Source: CAJQLB01 sp905479065
GTDB taxonomy: Bacteria; Bacteroidota; Bacteroidia; Flavobacteriales; Flavobacteriaceae
Assembly (NCBI GenBank): GCA_943846735.1
Contig: OX044364.1
Coordinates: 992,001 to 1,056,000, forward strand
Length of the DNA stretch: 64,000 nt
Direction: 5' to 3'
Shown: positions 1 to 11,595 of the stretch, piece by piece
Position numbering within the stretch: the stretch's first letter is position 1
Layout of the letters: every line of letters begins with the position of its first letter
Notes under the pieces: model-generated
Databases searched by the model: none
The model's input: only the letters and a program-made list of their open reading frames with translations
What the model was told of the DNA's origin: nothing
Translations under genes and position numbers: made by a program

Positions 1-1745
<1,745 letters not shown>

Positions 1746-1967
1746 CTTTTTGCTTTTTTAATGAGTTACTATCTAGCCTATAATTTTCGATTCATAATAA
1801 TAAATTATTAATCCCCTACACCTTATAAACTAAATGTTCTTAGAATAATTAAAAGCTCGTAAACTCAATTATTCTAATATTAAATTACAGAATTAGATAA
1901 ATCTAATTCTTTATTTCATGTATCTTTTTCAATATGTCAATGAACGTTAATCGCATAACGCGATTCG
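1746..1967. other. 16S-23S spacer segment between tRNA-Ala and 23S
   Basis: AT-rich spacer with no gene. On the plus strand a small hairpin AATCGC-ataac-GCGATT (1949-1965) abuts the tRNA-Ala 3' end and could be a processing signal. Nothing else is recognisable. Confidence 0.6.
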
Positions 1968-2041
1968 TGGAGAATATCGGAGTCGAACCGATGACCTCCT
2001 GCGTGCAAGGCAGGCGCTCTAGCCAGCTGAGCTAATCCCCC
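1968..2041 (-). tRNA. tRNA-Ala (anticodon TGC)
   Basis: 74-nt cloverleaf read on the minus strand. The acceptor stem GGGGGAT pairs with ATTCTCC (two G-U pairs), the anticodon loop carries TGC, and the T arm contains GGTTCGACTCC. CCA is not encoded. The second tRNA in the rRNA spacer, the standard position in bacterial rrn operons. Confidence 0.97.
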
Positions 2042-2048
2042 AATTTAA

Positions 2049-2076
2049 ATTCAGAACTATGAATTCAGAACTGTGA
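2049..2076. repeat. Two tandem copies of a 14-bp unit between the spacer tRNAs
   Basis: ATTCAGAACTATGA is followed directly by ATTCAGAACTGTGA, differing at one base, and then by a decayed ATTGTGAAT. It lies between tRNA-Ala and tRNA-Ile in the spacer. No function can be read from it. Confidence 0.7.
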
Positions 2077-2129
2077 ATTGTGAATCCCATCTCCTAGAAT
2101 TTCCTTTATATTAAACCAAAAAAAATTAG

Positions 2130-2203
2130 TAGTCTCAGGCAGACTCGAACTGCCGACCTCTACATTATCAGTGTAGCGCTCTAACCAGCTGAGCTATGAG
2201 ACT
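2130..2203 (-). tRNA. tRNA-Ile (anticodon GAT)
   Basis: 74-nt cloverleaf on the minus strand. The acceptor stem AGTCTCA/TGAGACT is perfect, the anticodon is GAT, and the T loop is GTTCGAGTC. CCA is not encoded. It lies directly after 16S in transcription order. Confidence 0.97.
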
Positions 2204-2292
2204 CTACTTTTTTTCTTAGTTATACTTTAATTAACAGCGGTGAGAATAAACTATCTCTTTCCTTAAATACTACCTCTAGTCGTCTTTCTCTA

Positions 2293-3813
<1,521 letters not shown>

Positions 3814-3996
3814 GTTAAATTTTTAAGCAACTTGCGTTACTAACTTCTTTAACAACCAAAGGATATTAATTGTACTCAAAATGGTTTATTCTCTGTAATA
3901 ATTAAATCGTTTCCAATTTAATTTCTTACGCTGTCAATCAATATGTTTAATGAACTTTTTTCTCTTTTCTTAAGACCTTTAATCCTTAAGCGGGTG

Positions 3997-4027
3997 CAAA
4001 TATAAAACCCTTTTTTTATTCCTACAA
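3997..4027 (-). promoter_or_regulatory. rrn promoter, proximal copy
   Basis: On the minus strand ATTG, a 20-bp gap and TATATTTG fit the Bacteroidota -33/-7 consensus (TTTG, about 19-20 bp, TAnnTTTG). The -7 box is the complement of 3997-4004 and the TTG the complement of 4025-4027. It points into the 16S gene, leaving a leader of roughly 180 nt. Confidence 0.7.
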
Positions 4028-4126
4028 TCCTTTTATTACTTTTTTTAAATTATTTTTTCCAATCATAACTCCAAGATCGTAAACTGTAACAAAAACAAAC
4101 ATATAATGCCCATTTTATCAAGGCCG

Positions 4127-4157
4127 CAAATATAAAACCTCCTGATAACTATCCAAA
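4127..4157 (-). promoter_or_regulatory. rrn promoter, distal copy
   Basis: The minus strand shows TTTG, exactly 19 bp, then TATATTTG (complement of 4154-4157 and 4127-4134), a full consensus match. Like the copy 130 bp downstream it is followed by GCGG/GCAC-type sequence. Tandem promoters are common for rRNA operons. Confidence 0.75.
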
Positions 4158-4240
4158 CTTATTTTAATCTATTTTTAACAACAATCAAAACAATCTTAAA
4201 TCATAAGAAAAAATTCCAACTCTATTTTCTCAAATATCTA

Positions 4241-4271
4241 TTGTCGGTATTTAATTATACTAGTATCTTTG
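4241..4271 (+). promoter_or_regulatory. Promoter of the thrS-infC-rpmI-rplT operon
   Basis: TTG (4241-4243), a 20-bp gap and TATCTTTG (4264-4271) match the Bacteroidota promoter consensus. Transcription would start near 4277, only 10-13 nt before the thrS ATG, so the leader is very short. Confidence 0.75.
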
Positions 4272-4289
4272 TGCACTAATTTACGTATG

Positions 4290-6236
4290 ATGATAACAAT
4301 CACTTTACCTGATGGCAGTGTCAGAAAATATGAAAAAGTGGTGACACCAATGGATGTTGCTAAAGATATCAGTGAAGGTTTTGCACGAAATGTGATATCT
4401 GCAAAGTTTAATGATGAGATCATCGAAACATCGTCCCCTTTAAAGTTTGACGGATCACTCGTCCTATATACGTGGAAAGACCAACAAGGTAAACAAGCAT
4501 TTTGGCACTCAAGTTCTCACGTTCTAGCGCAAGCTTTACAAGAACTTTATCCAGGTGTGAAATTATCAATCGGTCCCGCTATTGACAACGGTTTCTACTA
4601 TGATGTCGAGACTCCAGACACAACTATTTCTGACAAAGATTTTAAAACTATTGAGAATAAAATGATTGAGATCGCTCGTGGAAAGCATGATTTCAAAATG
4701 AAATCTGTTTCAAAAAAGGAAGCGCTCTTAAAATACCAACAAGAAAATAATCCATATAAAGTTGAGTTAATAGAAAACCTAACTGATGGAGATATCACAT
4801 TTTGTGATCATTCATCATTTACCGATTTATGTAGAGGTGGTCATATTCCGAATACAGGCATCATAAAAGCGGTAAAGATTTTAAAGGTTGCCGGAGCTTA
4901 TTGGCGTGGAGATGAAAATAATACGCAACTAACGAGGGTTTATGGTATCTCATTTCCGAAGCAAAAGGAATTAACCCAACATTTGCATTTGTTGGAAGAA
5001 GCTAAAAAGCGGGATCATAGAAAATTAGGAAAACAACTTGAATTATTTACATTCTCTCAGAAAGTTGGTCAGGGACTTCCTCTTTGGTTACCTAAAGGTG
5101 CTGCCTTAAGATCAAGATTAGAAGATTTCTTAAAAAAAGCACAGCAGTTGGCCGGCTACGAAATGGTGGTTACACCGCACATTGGTCAAAAAGAACTATA
5201 TGTCACTTCTGGTCATTATGCCAAGTACGGCGAGGACAGTTTTCAACCAATCAAAACTCCTAAGGAGGATGAAGAGTTCTTGTTAAAGCCAATGAATTGT
5301 CCTCATCATTGTGAAATTTACAACAGCTTTCAATGGTCTTACAAAGATCTTCCAAAGAGGTTTGCTGAATTTGGAACCGTTTACAGATATGAACAAAGTG
5401 GTGAACTGCATGGTCTGACAAGAGTTCGAGGGTTCACACAAGATGATGCCCATATTTTTTGTACACCCGACCAGTTAGATCAAGAATTTAAAAACGTCAT
5501 CGATTTGGTATTGTACGTATTTGGATCTCTTGGCTTTGAAAACTTCACTGCGCAAGTATCATTAAGAGATGCAGAACATCCTGAAAAATATATTGGAAGT
5601 AAGGAAAATTGGGAAAAAGCAGAACAAGCAATATTAAATGCCACCATAGATAAAGGATTGGATTACACCATTGAATACGGTGAAGCTGCATTTTATGGGC
5701 CAAAATTGGACTTTATGGTCAAAGATGCCTTAGGAAGGCAATGGCAACTTGGGACTATTCAAGTAGACTATAATTTACCAGAACGTTTTGATCTCACCTA
5801 TAAGGGTAGTGACAACGAATTACACAGGCCTGTTATGATACATCGGGCCCCTTTTGGAAGTCTGGAGCGGTTTGTCGCTATTTTACTTGAACACACTGCG
5901 GGAAATTTCCCTCTTTGGCTGATACCAGAACAGGTAATAATACTGTCAATTAGTGAGAAATATGAAAAATACGCTGAAAAAGTTTTAAATGTGATGGAAA
6001 ATAACGAAATTCGCGCCCTCGTTGATAATAGAAGTGAAACCATGGGTAAGAAAATAAGGGATGCTGAAATACAAAAAATTCCTTATATGATTATCGTTGG
6101 TGAAAATGAAGAAAATGCCAATAAAGTGAGTGTTAGACGTCACGGGGGAGAAGATTTTGGAATGATTGACATCGATGAATTTTCGAATATAATCGATACA
6201 GAAATTAAAAAGACATTAAAAGAGTTTATAGTTTAA
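4290..6236 (+). CDS. thrS: Threonyl-tRNA synthetase
   Basis: Charges tRNA-Thr with threonine in the cytoplasm. 648 residues, close to the usual 640. In order: TGS domain (about 1-60), editing domain with H73-x3-H77 and CRGGH, class II catalytic core with zinc-site MNCPHHCE, the motif 2 stretch YRYEQSGELHG and motif 3 GSLERF, then an anticodon-binding domain from about 545. The start ATG 4290 gives MITITLPDG, the family N-terminus; ATG 4287 is one codon earlier, and an upstream TTG at 4269 lies inside the -7 box and is rejected. First gene of the translation operon, 16 bp ahead of infC. Confidence 0.97.
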   Translation: MITITLPDGSVRKYEKVVTPMDVAKDISEGFARNVISAKFNDEIIETSSPLKFDGSLVLYTWKDQQGKQAFWHSSSHVLAQALQELYPGVKLSIGPAIDNGFYYDVETPDTTISDKDFKTIENKMIEIARGKHDFKMKSVSKKEALLKYQQENNPYKVELIENLTDGDITFCDHSSFTDLCRGGHIPNTGIIKAVKILKVAGAYWRGDENNTQLTRVYGISFPKQKELTQHLHLLEEAKKRDHRKLGKQLELFTFSQKVGQGLPLWLPKGAALRSRLEDFLKKAQQLAGYEMVVTPHIGQKELYVTSGHYAKYGEDSFQPIKTPKEDEEFLLKPMNCPHHCEIYNSFQWSYKDLPKRFAEFGTVYRYEQSGELHGLTRVRGFTQDDAHIFCTPDQLDQEFKNVIDLVLYVFGSLGFENFTAQVSLRDAEHPEKYIGSKENWEKAEQAILNATIDKGLDYTIEYGEAAFYGPKLDFMVKDALGRQWQLGTIQVDYNLPERFDLTYKGSDNELHRPVMIHRAPFGSLERFVAILLEHTAGNFPLWLIPEQVIILSISEKYEKYAEKVLNVMENNEIRALVDNRSETMGKKIRDAEIQKIPYMIIVGENEENANKVSVRRHGGEDFGMIDIDEFSNIIDTEIKKTLKEFIV

Positions 6237-6252
6237 TTTAAATAGAATAGTC

Positions 6253-6810
6253 ATAGCAATACGAAGAAGAAGAAATAGGGGTCCAGCCAGAATAATTAAA
6301 GAAGACCAACACCGGATCAACAGAAAAATTACTTCACCAGAAGTAAGATTGGTTGGTGATAATGTAGAAGTAGGTGTATATCGTGTATCGCAAGCTCTAG
6401 GCATTGCTGATGAACAGGGTTTAGACCTTGTTGAGATTTCACCAAAAGCCATTCCACCAGTATGCAAGGTCATGGATTACAAGAAATTTCTTTACGAACA
6501 AAAAAAGCGTGAAAAAGTTCTAAAGTCTAAGGCATCAAAGGTAGTGATTAAAGAAATACGCTTTGGACCGCAGACAGATGACCATGACTATCAATTTAAA
6601 AAGAAGCATGCAGAGAAATTTTTAAGAGAAGGTGCTAAATTAAAAGCGTTTGTCTTTTTTAAAGGACGTTCCATTATCTATCAAGAGCAAGGACAAATTT
6701 TATTGTTGCGCTTGGCTCAAGATTTAGAAGAAATTGGTAAGGTAGAACAAATGCCAAAATTGGAAGGAAAACGAATGATCATGTTCATAGCACCTAAAAA
6801 AGTAAAATAA
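6253..6810 (+). CDS. infC: Translation initiation factor IF-3, probable AUA start
   Basis: Binds the 30S subunit, blocks premature 50S joining and proofreads the start codon and initiator tRNA. From 6253 the product is 185 residues, near the 180 of E. coli: N domain with HRIN and EVRLVGDN, linker, and C domain ending MIMFIAPKK. The frame is open from 6232 but holds no ATG, GTG or TTG until TTG 6349, which would delete about 30 conserved N-terminal residues. Codon 6253 is ATA and yields (M)AIRRRR, the basic N-terminus I recall for Bacteroidota IF-3; ATA 6247 is the alternative. E. coli infC uses AUU and is repressed by IF-3 itself, so an equivalent autoregulation is likely here. Confidence 0.9.
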   Translation: MAIRRRRNRGPARIIKEDQHRINRKITSPEVRLVGDNVEVGVYRVSQALGIADEQGLDLVEISPKAIPPVCKVMDYKKFLYEQKKREKVLKSKASKVVIKEIRFGPQTDDHDYQFKKKHAEKFLREGAKLKAFVFFKGRSIIYQEQGQILLLRLAQDLEEIGKVEQMPKLEGKRMIMFIAPKKVK

Positions 6811-6837
6811 GCGAGAAATAACTAAATAAAGGAGACA

Positions 6838-7035
6838 ATGCCTAAAATGAAAACCAAATCAAGTGCCAAGAAACGCTTTAAAGTTACTGGTACTGGTAAA
6901 ATTAAAAGGAAGCACGCGTTTAAGAGTCATATCTTAACGAAAAAGTCAAAAAAACGCAAGCTTGCATTGACGCATGATACAGTTGTACATAAGTCAGACG
7001 AGAACAATGTTAAGTTGATGTTACGTATTAAATAA
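6838..7035 (+). CDS. rpmI: 50S ribosomal protein L35
   Basis: 65 residues, the normal size for bL35, with the typical start MPKMKTKSSAKKRF and a Lys/Arg-rich body that packs into 23S rRNA. It lies 27 bp after infC. A clear Shine-Dalgarno AGGAG (6830-6834) precedes the ATG, which is uncommon in this lineage and fits strong ribosomal-protein expression. Third gene of the thrS operon. Confidence 0.97.
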   Translation: MPKMKTKSSAKKRFKVTGTGKIKRKHAFKSHILTKKSKKRKLALTHDTVVHKSDENNVKLMLRIK

Positions 7036-7078
7036 ACGCACATAATTAACAGGTTAAACAATTATAAACCGTGGAGAT

Positions 7079-7113
7079 AGGCCTAAATAAAGTATTCTTA
7101 AAAAGAATCGCCT
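7079..7113 (+). promoter_or_regulatory. Hairpin in the rpmI-rplT gap, possible L20 leader element
   Basis: Two nested arms lie just ahead of rplT: AGGC (7079-7082) with GCCT (7110-7113), and ATTCTT (7094-7099) with AAGAAT (7103-7108) over an AAA loop. Bacterial L20 commonly represses its own operon through a leader or intergenic structure, so a role for this element is plausible but unproven. There is no U-run, so it is not a terminator. Confidence 0.35.
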
Positions 7114-7134
7114 GCTACAAAAAAACTAAAAGAA

Positions 7135-7479
7135 ATGCCAAGATCAGTAAATTCAGTAGCTAAAAGAGCTAGAAGAAAAAAAGTGCTTAAACAAGCAAAA
7201 GGTTACTTTGGACGTCGTAAGAATGTTTGGACAGTAGCCAAAAACGCAGTCGATAAAGCGATGCAATATTCGTACAGAGACCGTAGAAACAAAAAACGAA
7301 CATTCCGTGCGCTATGGATCATGCGTATCAATGCCGGAGCAAGACAACACGGTATGTCGTACTCACAATTTATGGGTAAATTGAAGTCTAACAATATTGA
7401 ACTTAATAGAAAAGTTTTAGCAGACTTAGCCATGAATGACCCAGAGACGTTTAAAGAAATAGTCAATAAAATAAAATAA
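7135..7479 (+). CDS. rplT: 50S ribosomal protein L20
   Basis: 114 residues, the usual size of bL20, an early 50S assembly protein. It has the characteristic start MPRSVNSVAKRARRKK, the GYFGRRKN and YRDRRNKKR basic stretches, and a globular C half (WIMRINAGARQHG). Last gene of the thrS-infC-rpmI-rplT operon; a strong terminator follows 38 bp later. In other bacteria L20 feeds back on this operon; see the hairpin upstream. Confidence 0.97.
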   Translation: MPRSVNSVAKRARRKKVLKQAKGYFGRRKNVWTVAKNAVDKAMQYSYRDRRNKKRTFRALWIMRINAGARQHGMSYSQFMGKLKSNNIELNRKVLADLAMNDPETFKEIVNKIK

Positions 7480-7517
7480 GGCTGAATTAGTTAGCCGTAA
7501 AATAATTTTTCGCTTAA

Positions 7518-7548
7518 AATCCGATTCTTACGAATCGGATTTTTTTTA
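7518..7548 (+). terminator. Terminator of the thrS operon
   Basis: Perfect 10-bp stem AATCCGATTC / GAATCGGATT with a TTAC loop, followed by a run of T (7540-7547). Confidence 0.9.
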
Positions 7549-7786
7549 CTTATACTTTTTAAAAATGATACATCAAACTCGTAAAACTATAATGTTGTAA
7601 ACTCTTTATTAATGTTAAAATATTATTCAAATAATTGATTATGAATACTATAAAGTTTTAAAATTTAAGATTTTAATTTAAATTTGATAAAAGAAATGTT
7701 TTGACTTAGAACTGTTGTCGAACAATATGAGTCAAAAATAGCTCAAAGAACATATTTAGTTTAACTCACTAATAAACATCAATTTT
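7549..7786. other. Gap upstream of the glycine-zipper gene
   Basis: AT-rich, no gene. It contains an inverted repeat TTTTGACT (7699-7706) / AGTCAAAA (7730-7737) enclosing a smaller TTGT-cga-ACAA, placed 50 bp before the next start codon. This could be an operator or a 5' hairpin. No consensus promoter was found. Confidence 0.4.
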
Positions 7787-8332
7787 ATGAAAACACTAAA
7801 TAACATTATTCCAATAATCGCAATATTGTTTAGTAATCTCATTGGTTTCTCTCAAGAACAAGTAACCATTAAAGAAGAAAAAGAAATCACCATTAATTTA
7901 CCAAAAGATTATTCAAAAACTCTCAATTTATTTATTTTTCCAAAAGAAAATCAAGATACATTAGAACAAACAAATGATATGAAAGAGTGTTATGTTTGGG
8001 CTTACCGTCAAACTAATTTTGATCCTTTGAACCCAACTAAAGTAGAAGTTAAGCCAGTTAGTAAAATTCCAAAAGGGACTGCCGTTGTCGGTGCTGCACG
8101 TGGAGCTGCAGCAGGAGCAGCTATCGGGTCTGTTACTGGAAATATGGGTGATGGAGCCGCAATTGGTGCAATTAACGGAGTAATTAGGGGACGTAGAGCA
8201 TCTAGAAATGCTAAAAAACAACATATTAATAACAATATTCAGGCTGCAAGTAATGCTGAAAGAGACTTGAAATTAAATTTTAATAAAGCGTTTTCAGCCT
8301 GCATAAAAGCAAAGGGTTACAGTGTGGAATAA
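7787..8332 (+). CDS. Secreted glycine-zipper protein of unknown function
   Basis: 181 residues with a signal peptide (1-22, ending IGFSQ). Residues 98-136 form a glycine zipper, with small residues repeating GAARGAAAGAAIG and GDGAAIGAINGVI, the pattern of hydrophobic hairpins that insert in or pack on a membrane (17-kDa antigen / OmpA-associated type). C68 and C172 could form a disulfide; the end AFSACIKAKGY resembles the C-terminus of other glycine-zipper proteins. Probably periplasmic or outer-membrane. It stands alone between a terminator and the next gene. No enzymatic motif is visible. Confidence 0.75.
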   Translation: MKTLNNIIPIIAILFSNLIGFSQEQVTIKEEKEITINLPKDYSKTLNLFIFPKENQDTLEQTNDMKECYVWAYRQTNFDPLNPTKVEVKPVSKIPKGTAVVGAARGAAAGAAIGSVTGNMGDGAAIGAINGVIRGRRASRNAKKQHINNNIQAASNAERDLKLNFNKAFSACIKAKGYSVE

Positions 8333-8449
8333 ATTTTGAGATAACAGAAAAGTAAGTCATGGAATATTGTGACAATACCTAATTATTAGAAGCAATTTAA
8401 TTTTTTAACTTGCGTAGCAATTTCAAACTATCGATATAAACTTGATATC

Positions 8450-9223
8450 ATGGAGTACTTTATCATTTGTCTCGTTGCATTCCTAACCTCTATTTTAACT
8501 TTTTTTTCAGGATTTGGGCTTGGAACGATTTTAATGCCCGTTTTCGCCTTGTTTTTTCCAATTGAATTGGCCATTACCTTGACAGGAGTAGTGCACTTAT
8601 TTAACAATGTTTTTAAGCTTATTATTGTTGGTCAAAAAGCTGATAAAATTGTATTATTAAAATTTGGAATTCCTGCAGTGATTGCCGCATTTTTTGGAGC
8701 TTGGCTACTTTTAAATATTACTGAATTACCATCACTATACAGCTATCAATTAGGTATTAAAGAATTTCAAATAACACCCGTGAAATTAATAATATCCCTG
8801 ATTTTAATAGGTTTCTCAATTATAGAATTACTTCCCCTTTTTGACAGAATTAAATTTAGTGCAAAACAATTGCCAATCGGTGGTTTATTAAGTGGTTTTT
8901 TTGGTGGACTATCTGGACATCAAGGTGCACTAAGAACAGCCTTTCTAATAAAAGCAGGGCTATCAAAAGAGGCGTTTATTGGAACCGCTGTTGTTATTTC
9001 ATGTTTTGTTGATTTCACGCGTATTTCAATATATGCAACCAACATACTTGGTAAAGGCCTTTTAGAGAATACTGTATTGGTCACTAGCGCCACTTTTTCT
9101 GCAATTTTTGGCGCTTTTGCCGGTCATCGTTTACTTAAAAAAGTAACCTTAAAGTTTATTCAAAAGTTTGTAGCAATTTGTCTAATATTGATATCGCTAG
9201 CCCTAGGAGTTGGACTTATTTAA
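8450..9223 (+). CDS. TauE/SafE family membrane permease
   Basis: 257 residues, strongly hydrophobic, about 7-8 membrane segments in two similar halves, each opening with a Gly-rich stretch (FFSGFGLGTILMP at about 19-31 and GGLLSGFFGGLSGHQGA in the middle). That is the pattern of the TauE/SafE family, which exports sulfite, sulfoacetate or related small anions. The substrate here cannot be inferred. The stop codon overlaps that of the convergent gene by 4 bp, so no separate terminator is present. Confidence 0.88.
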   Translation: MEYFIICLVAFLTSILTFFSGFGLGTILMPVFALFFPIELAITLTGVVHLFNNVFKLIIVGQKADKIVLLKFGIPAVIAAFFGAWLLLNITELPSLYSYQLGIKEFQITPVKLIISLILIGFSIIELLPLFDRIKFSAKQLPIGGLLSGFFGGLSGHQGALRTAFLIKAGLSKEAFIGTAVVISCFVDFTRISIYATNILGKGLLENTVLVTSATFSAIFGAFAGHRLLKKVTLKFIQKFVAICLILISLALGVGLI

Positions 9224-10479
9224 GTTTTTTGTTTTTTCTTTTTAGCAGCCGGAAATAACACATTATTTAAAATCAATCTATAACCCGGAGATGTTGGATG
9301 TAAATCTAACTCGGTTTTAGGGTCACCAACACGGTGGGTATAATCTTCAGGGTCGTGACCTCCATAAAAAGTAAAAAAACCTTTTCCTTTGATACCATGA
9401 ATATACTTTGCCTCTCCATTTATTTTATTTTCTCCTAAAATTAACACACTAGATTTAATTTCATCTCTTGTAAAAGCAGTGGTCTGTCCCATAAATCCTT
9501 TGATCAAAGCTGTATGATTTTGATTTAACATGGTTGGTATAGGGTCCCATTTTGCAGAAAAATCCATTAGTGAAAAGTAATCTGTTGTCTTTGTTATGCG
9601 TCTCTTTTGAGTCATATCAATTGATGAAAATTCATACACATTTGGACTTCGCTCTAAAACGTAATTCTTAAAAGCAAATGTTTTATTAAAATCTATTTTA
9701 TTTTGATAACTTGCATCACTACCGTCACCATCAAACATTGGTTCACAAATATCAATACCCTCAGCAGACAAGGCAATATCAAAACTGTCGGTAGCGCTAC
9801 ACATTGCAAACATGAAACCACCACCTATAACATAATCCCTGATTTTTAGGGCAACAGCTAATTTAGCTTCTGATACTTTGCTATATCCTAATTCTTTGGC
9901 TAACAACTCGGCTTTTTTCTTTTCTTCAATATACCATGCAGCACTTCTAAATGATCTATAAAATTTCCCAAATTGACCAGTGAAATCCTCGTGATGTAGA
10001 TGCAGCCATTCGTATAATAACAACCCGTCATTCAAAACTTCTTCATCATAGATGGTGTCATATGGAATTTCAGCATACGTTAAAACCATCGTCACGGCAT
10101 CGTCCCATGGCTGCTTACTATTAGGTGAGTAAACAGCAATTTTAGGTGCCTTTTCTAAAACAACAGCTTCCATGTTTTGACTAGGACTTGAGATTTCTTC
10201 AAGAATTTGTTGTGCTTTGTTATCACTTAAAATTTCAAAAGATACTCCTCGAATTTGACACTCCCTTTGCACCTCTTCAAAATCAGGTAACAAAAAAGAA
10301 CCACCACGATAATTAAGCAACCACTTTACTTTCTGCTGTTTGTTAAGGGTCCAAAACGTAATTCCATATGCCTTTAAATGATTTTTCTGTCCTTCCGCAT
10401 CCATTGGTATCAAAATGTAAGAAGCAAAAACATTACCAACTGAAAACAAGCAAATAAATAATATGATTATGTTCTTCAT
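9220..10479 (-). CDS. Secreted GATase-like protein of unknown function
   Basis: 419 residues with a signal peptide (1-19). Homologues in flavobacteria are, as I recall, often labelled asparagine synthetase B, but no N-terminal catalytic Cys and no SGGxDS loop is present. What can be seen: WDDAVTMVLTYAEIPY (about 125-140), HLHHEDFTGQ (160-169) and GGGFMFAMCSATDSF (219-233), where C227 sits in a nucleophile-elbow-like turn as in class I glutamine amidotransferases; FYGGHDPEDYTH near the C-terminus could supply a His. I infer a periplasmic hydrolase-like or ThuA/GATase-fold protein. Monocistronic, convergent with the TauE-type gene. Confidence 0.65.
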   Translation of the reverse strand: MKNIIILFICLFSVGNVFASYILIPMDAEGQKNHLKAYGITFWTLNKQQKVKWLLNYRGGSFLLPDFEEVQRECQIRGVSFEILSDNKAQQILEEISSPSQNMEAVVLEKAPKIAVYSPNSKQPWDDAVTMVLTYAEIPYDTIYDEEVLNDGLLLYEWLHLHHEDFTGQFGKFYRSFRSAAWYIEEKKKAELLAKELGYSKVSEAKLAVALKIRDYVIGGGFMFAMCSATDSFDIALSAEGIDICEPMFDGDGSDASYQNKIDFNKTFAFKNYVLERSPNVYEFSSIDMTQKRRITKTTDYFSLMDFSAKWDPIPTMLNQNHTALIKGFMGQTTAFTRDEIKSSVLILGENKINGEAKYIHGIKGKGFFTFYGGHDPEDYTHRVGDPKTELDLHPTSPGYRLILNNVLFPAAKKKKQKT

Positions 10480-10534
10480 AAACGTAATATAATTAAAATT
10501 AATTTTCAGTTAAATATTTTAAGTTAATTTTAGT

Positions 10535-11569
10535 TTACGGTGTCTTTATATCATTGCCTGACAATAAACTTACAATTACCTCTGTTCCCGAAAATTGTTC
10601 AAGAATAATTTTAAAAAATACAGTGATAGGTATGGCCATTATTAATCCTGGAATACCCCATAAAAATCCCCAAAACATAAGCATAACTAGAACAGCTATC
10701 ACATTAATTGAAAAAGATTTACCCATAAATATAGGTTCTAATATCGCACCAAATAGCACTTGTACACCTGAAATAGTTATGATAAAAAAGAGTAATGTTC
10801 CGGTAGCACTTAATTCAACAAAGGCGATAATTGATAATAACATGACCGTAATAAAAGACCCTACCATTTGAATAAAATTAATTATAAATGCAAAAAGTCC
10901 CCAAAAAATTGGAAAACTAATATCGAAATAAAAGCATGCCAATCCTGTACCAATACCCGTAAGAAAACTGACCAAACATTTAACCTTTATAAAGGTGTTT
11001 AAATTATTTTCAATTTTTATGAAAGTTTTGATAGATGCATGCTTCTTTTTAAGTAAAGTTTTATTTAATAACTTGTGAATGTTAATGGATTCTGCTAACC
11101 ACAGTACAACAAAAAACATCGTCATTAAAATTGTCGTGAGTAATTTTCTGAGATAGGAGACTAAGGAGCCTAAATTGTCTTTTTCAAAAAACTGAGAAAT
11201 AAGGTTTTGCTCTTTTTGAAAAGTAATACCAAAATTATCTTTGAGATAACGAGCGCCATCATAAAGCTTCATTTCAGCTTTGTCACTAAACTGCGAATCT
11301 GATGTTAAAATCTGCTGAATTGATAGTTGTATTAATTCAACGATACCAACTAAACTCCCAACAATTAAAAGCAAGATGACGACAATGCCTAAAAATCTTG
11401 GTACTTTATACTTGGTCAACCAGCGCATTAAAGGTAGAAATAATGACGCTATAAACATTGAAAATATCAATGGAATAAAAATGAAAGATAATATTTTTAG
11501 TAAATAAAAAATGAGAGAGACAACGATAACTAACAACAAAATGTTGGTGGTTCGAATTCGGTTAAGCAT
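10535..11569 (-). CDS. AI-2E family transporter (PerM-like)
   Basis: 344 residues with the family layout: two or three N-terminal membrane segments, a soluble middle (about 85-145), then a block of five segments containing GTGLACFYFDISFPIFWGL and the Gly/Pro-rich LMFWGFLWGIPGLIMAIP. The family includes E. coli TqsA, proposed to export autoinducer-2, and members tied to Na+/H+ exchange, so the substrate is open. It lies 26 bp after dnaB and may be cotranscribed with it. Confidence 0.88.
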   Translation of the reverse strand: MLNRIRTTNILLLVIVVSLIFYLLKILSFIFIPLIFSMFIASLFLPLMRWLTKYKVPRFLGIVVILLLIVGSLVGIVELIQLSIQQILTSDSQFSDKAEMKLYDGARYLKDNFGITFQKEQNLISQFFEKDNLGSLVSYLRKLLTTILMTMFFVVLWLAESINIHKLLNKTLLKKKHASIKTFIKIENNLNTFIKVKCLVSFLTGIGTGLACFYFDISFPIFWGLFAFIINFIQMVGSFITVMLLSIIAFVELSATGTLLFFIITISGVQVLFGAILEPIFMGKSFSINVIAVLVMLMFWGFLWGIPGLIMAIPITVFFKIILEQFSGTEVIVSLLSGNDIKTP

Positions 11570-11595
11570 GCGGGATTATTTTATTTTATTTTTAG

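Larger units (their letters stand above)
3814..4240. other. Region between the 16S gene and thrS: rrn leader and promoters
   Basis: About 430 bp without a gene. It holds the 16S leader (about 180 nt) and two minus-strand promoters listed separately. The remainder is AT-rich with no readable ORF. The thrS promoter begins right after it. Confidence 0.7.

Noticed and set aside
4269..4289. TTG 4269 as start of thrS
   Set aside because: It overlaps the -7 box of the promoter and adds residues absent from ThrS proteins; ATG 4290 gives the family start.
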